From Thauera sp. (GTDB taxonomy: Bacteria > Pseudomonadota > Gammaproteobacteria > Burkholderiales > Rhodocyclaceae): DNA of 13,462 bases. Both the position numbers and the translations under genes were made by a program. This document shows positions 13,310-13,462 of the stretch, piece by piece (positions within the stretch are counted from its first letter, which is position 1; every line of letters begins with the position of its first letter). The stretch spans positions 1-13,462 of the forward strand of contig JAKLLJ010000061.1 of NCBI GenBank assembly GCA_023150215.1, given 5' to 3'. The notes below the pieces were generated by a model. It made no database searches, was not told the DNA's origin, and was given only the letters and a program-made list of their open reading frames with translations.

Positions 13310-13338
13310 TTGCTGTATTCCCATACAGGCTCTAAACT
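13310..13338 (+). promoter_or_regulatory. Predicted recA promoter
   Basis: TTGCTG (13310–13315) and TAAACT (13333–13338) are separated by exactly 17 bases. The LexA box overlaps the -35 and spacer, as expected for repression. The leader to the recA ATG would be about 69 bases. CATAAT at 13382–13387 is an alternative -10 closer to the gene but lacks a -35. Confidence 0.55.
13313..13328 (+). promoter_or_regulatory. LexA (SOS) box upstream of recA
   Basis: CTGTATTCCCATACAG fits the CTGT-N8-ACAG consensus perfectly. It lies 85 bases before the recA start codon and overlaps the predicted promoter, so recA is expected to be repressed by LexA and induced by DNA damage. Confidence 0.9.
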
Positions 13339-13413
13339 ATCGGCATCAGGCTGGCACTCCGCATGCCTGCAATCTTTGTGCCATAATCGGCTCACCTCAC
13401 AGGACGCACATCC

Positions 13414-13462
13414 ATGGACGACAACAAGGCCAAGGCCCTCGCCGCTGCGCTCTCGCAGATCG
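13414..13462 (+). CDS. recA: Recombinase RecA, first 16 residues (3' part outside window)
   Basis: The visible product MDDNKAKALAAALSQI matches betaproteobacterial RecA N-termini, which continue with EKQFGKGS beyond the edge. RecA forms filaments on single-stranded DNA, drives homologous recombination and triggers LexA self-cleavage. An AGGA Shine–Dalgarno begins at 13401. Identification is strengthened by the perfect LexA box upstream and by pncC as the preceding gene. Only the first 49 bases are present, so nothing can be said about the ATP-binding core. Confidence 0.9.
   Translation, partial: MDDNKAKALAAALSQI

Overview
The window is about 13.5 kb of high-GC DNA, densely packed with genes. 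It looks chromosomal and betaproteobacterial, most likely from Rhodocyclales (Thauera/Azoarcus-like). This assignment rests on gene content and order (argS–SPOR–dsbA, thiL–pgpA–pncC–recA, ubiB with ubiUVT), on protein similarity recalled from memory, and on base composition. No database search was possible. There is no phage, IS element, CRISPR array, tRNA or rRNA, and no stretch over 300 bases lacks a gene. The longest gaps are 2703–2885, 11097–11262, 9387–9544 and 13270–13413.

Layout. Positions 1–2702 (minus strand) hold one operon: argS, a SPOR-domain membrane protein, then dsbA, which runs off the left edge. Diverging from it are ubiB (2886–4415), a fused arginase–ornithine aminotransferase (4532–6658) and a sodium:solute symporter (6779–8239). 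Next comes the oxygen-independent ubiquinone module ubiU–ubiV–ubiT (8370–11096). A REP-like inverted repeat (11107–11174) separates it from thiL, pgpA and pncC. The 5' end of recA lies at the right edge behind a perfect LexA box.

How the genes work together. UbiB serves quinone synthesis with or without oxygen. UbiU, UbiV and UbiT replace the O2-dependent hydroxylases when oxygen is absent, which suits a facultative anaerobe such as a denitrifier. Upstream of ubiU there is a perfect FNR/Anr box (TTGAT-N4-ATCAA). Its centre lies exactly 41.5 bases before a start point predicted from the -10-like hexamer TATGGT, so the module is probably switched on under anoxia. The box sits inside a larger, nearly concentric dyad. 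The fused enzyme would carry arginine to glutamate semialdehyde in one polypeptide, and the adjacent symporter might import a related substrate, though that link is only positional.

The most notable items are the class II FNR promoter and its nested dyad, the arginase–aminotransferase fusion, the REP-like doublet with GTAGGAGC ends, and a recurring promoter pattern (TAnnnT-like -10 hexamer followed by a CG-rich discriminator) in front of several transcription units. I did not find an entirely unknown multi-gene system here.
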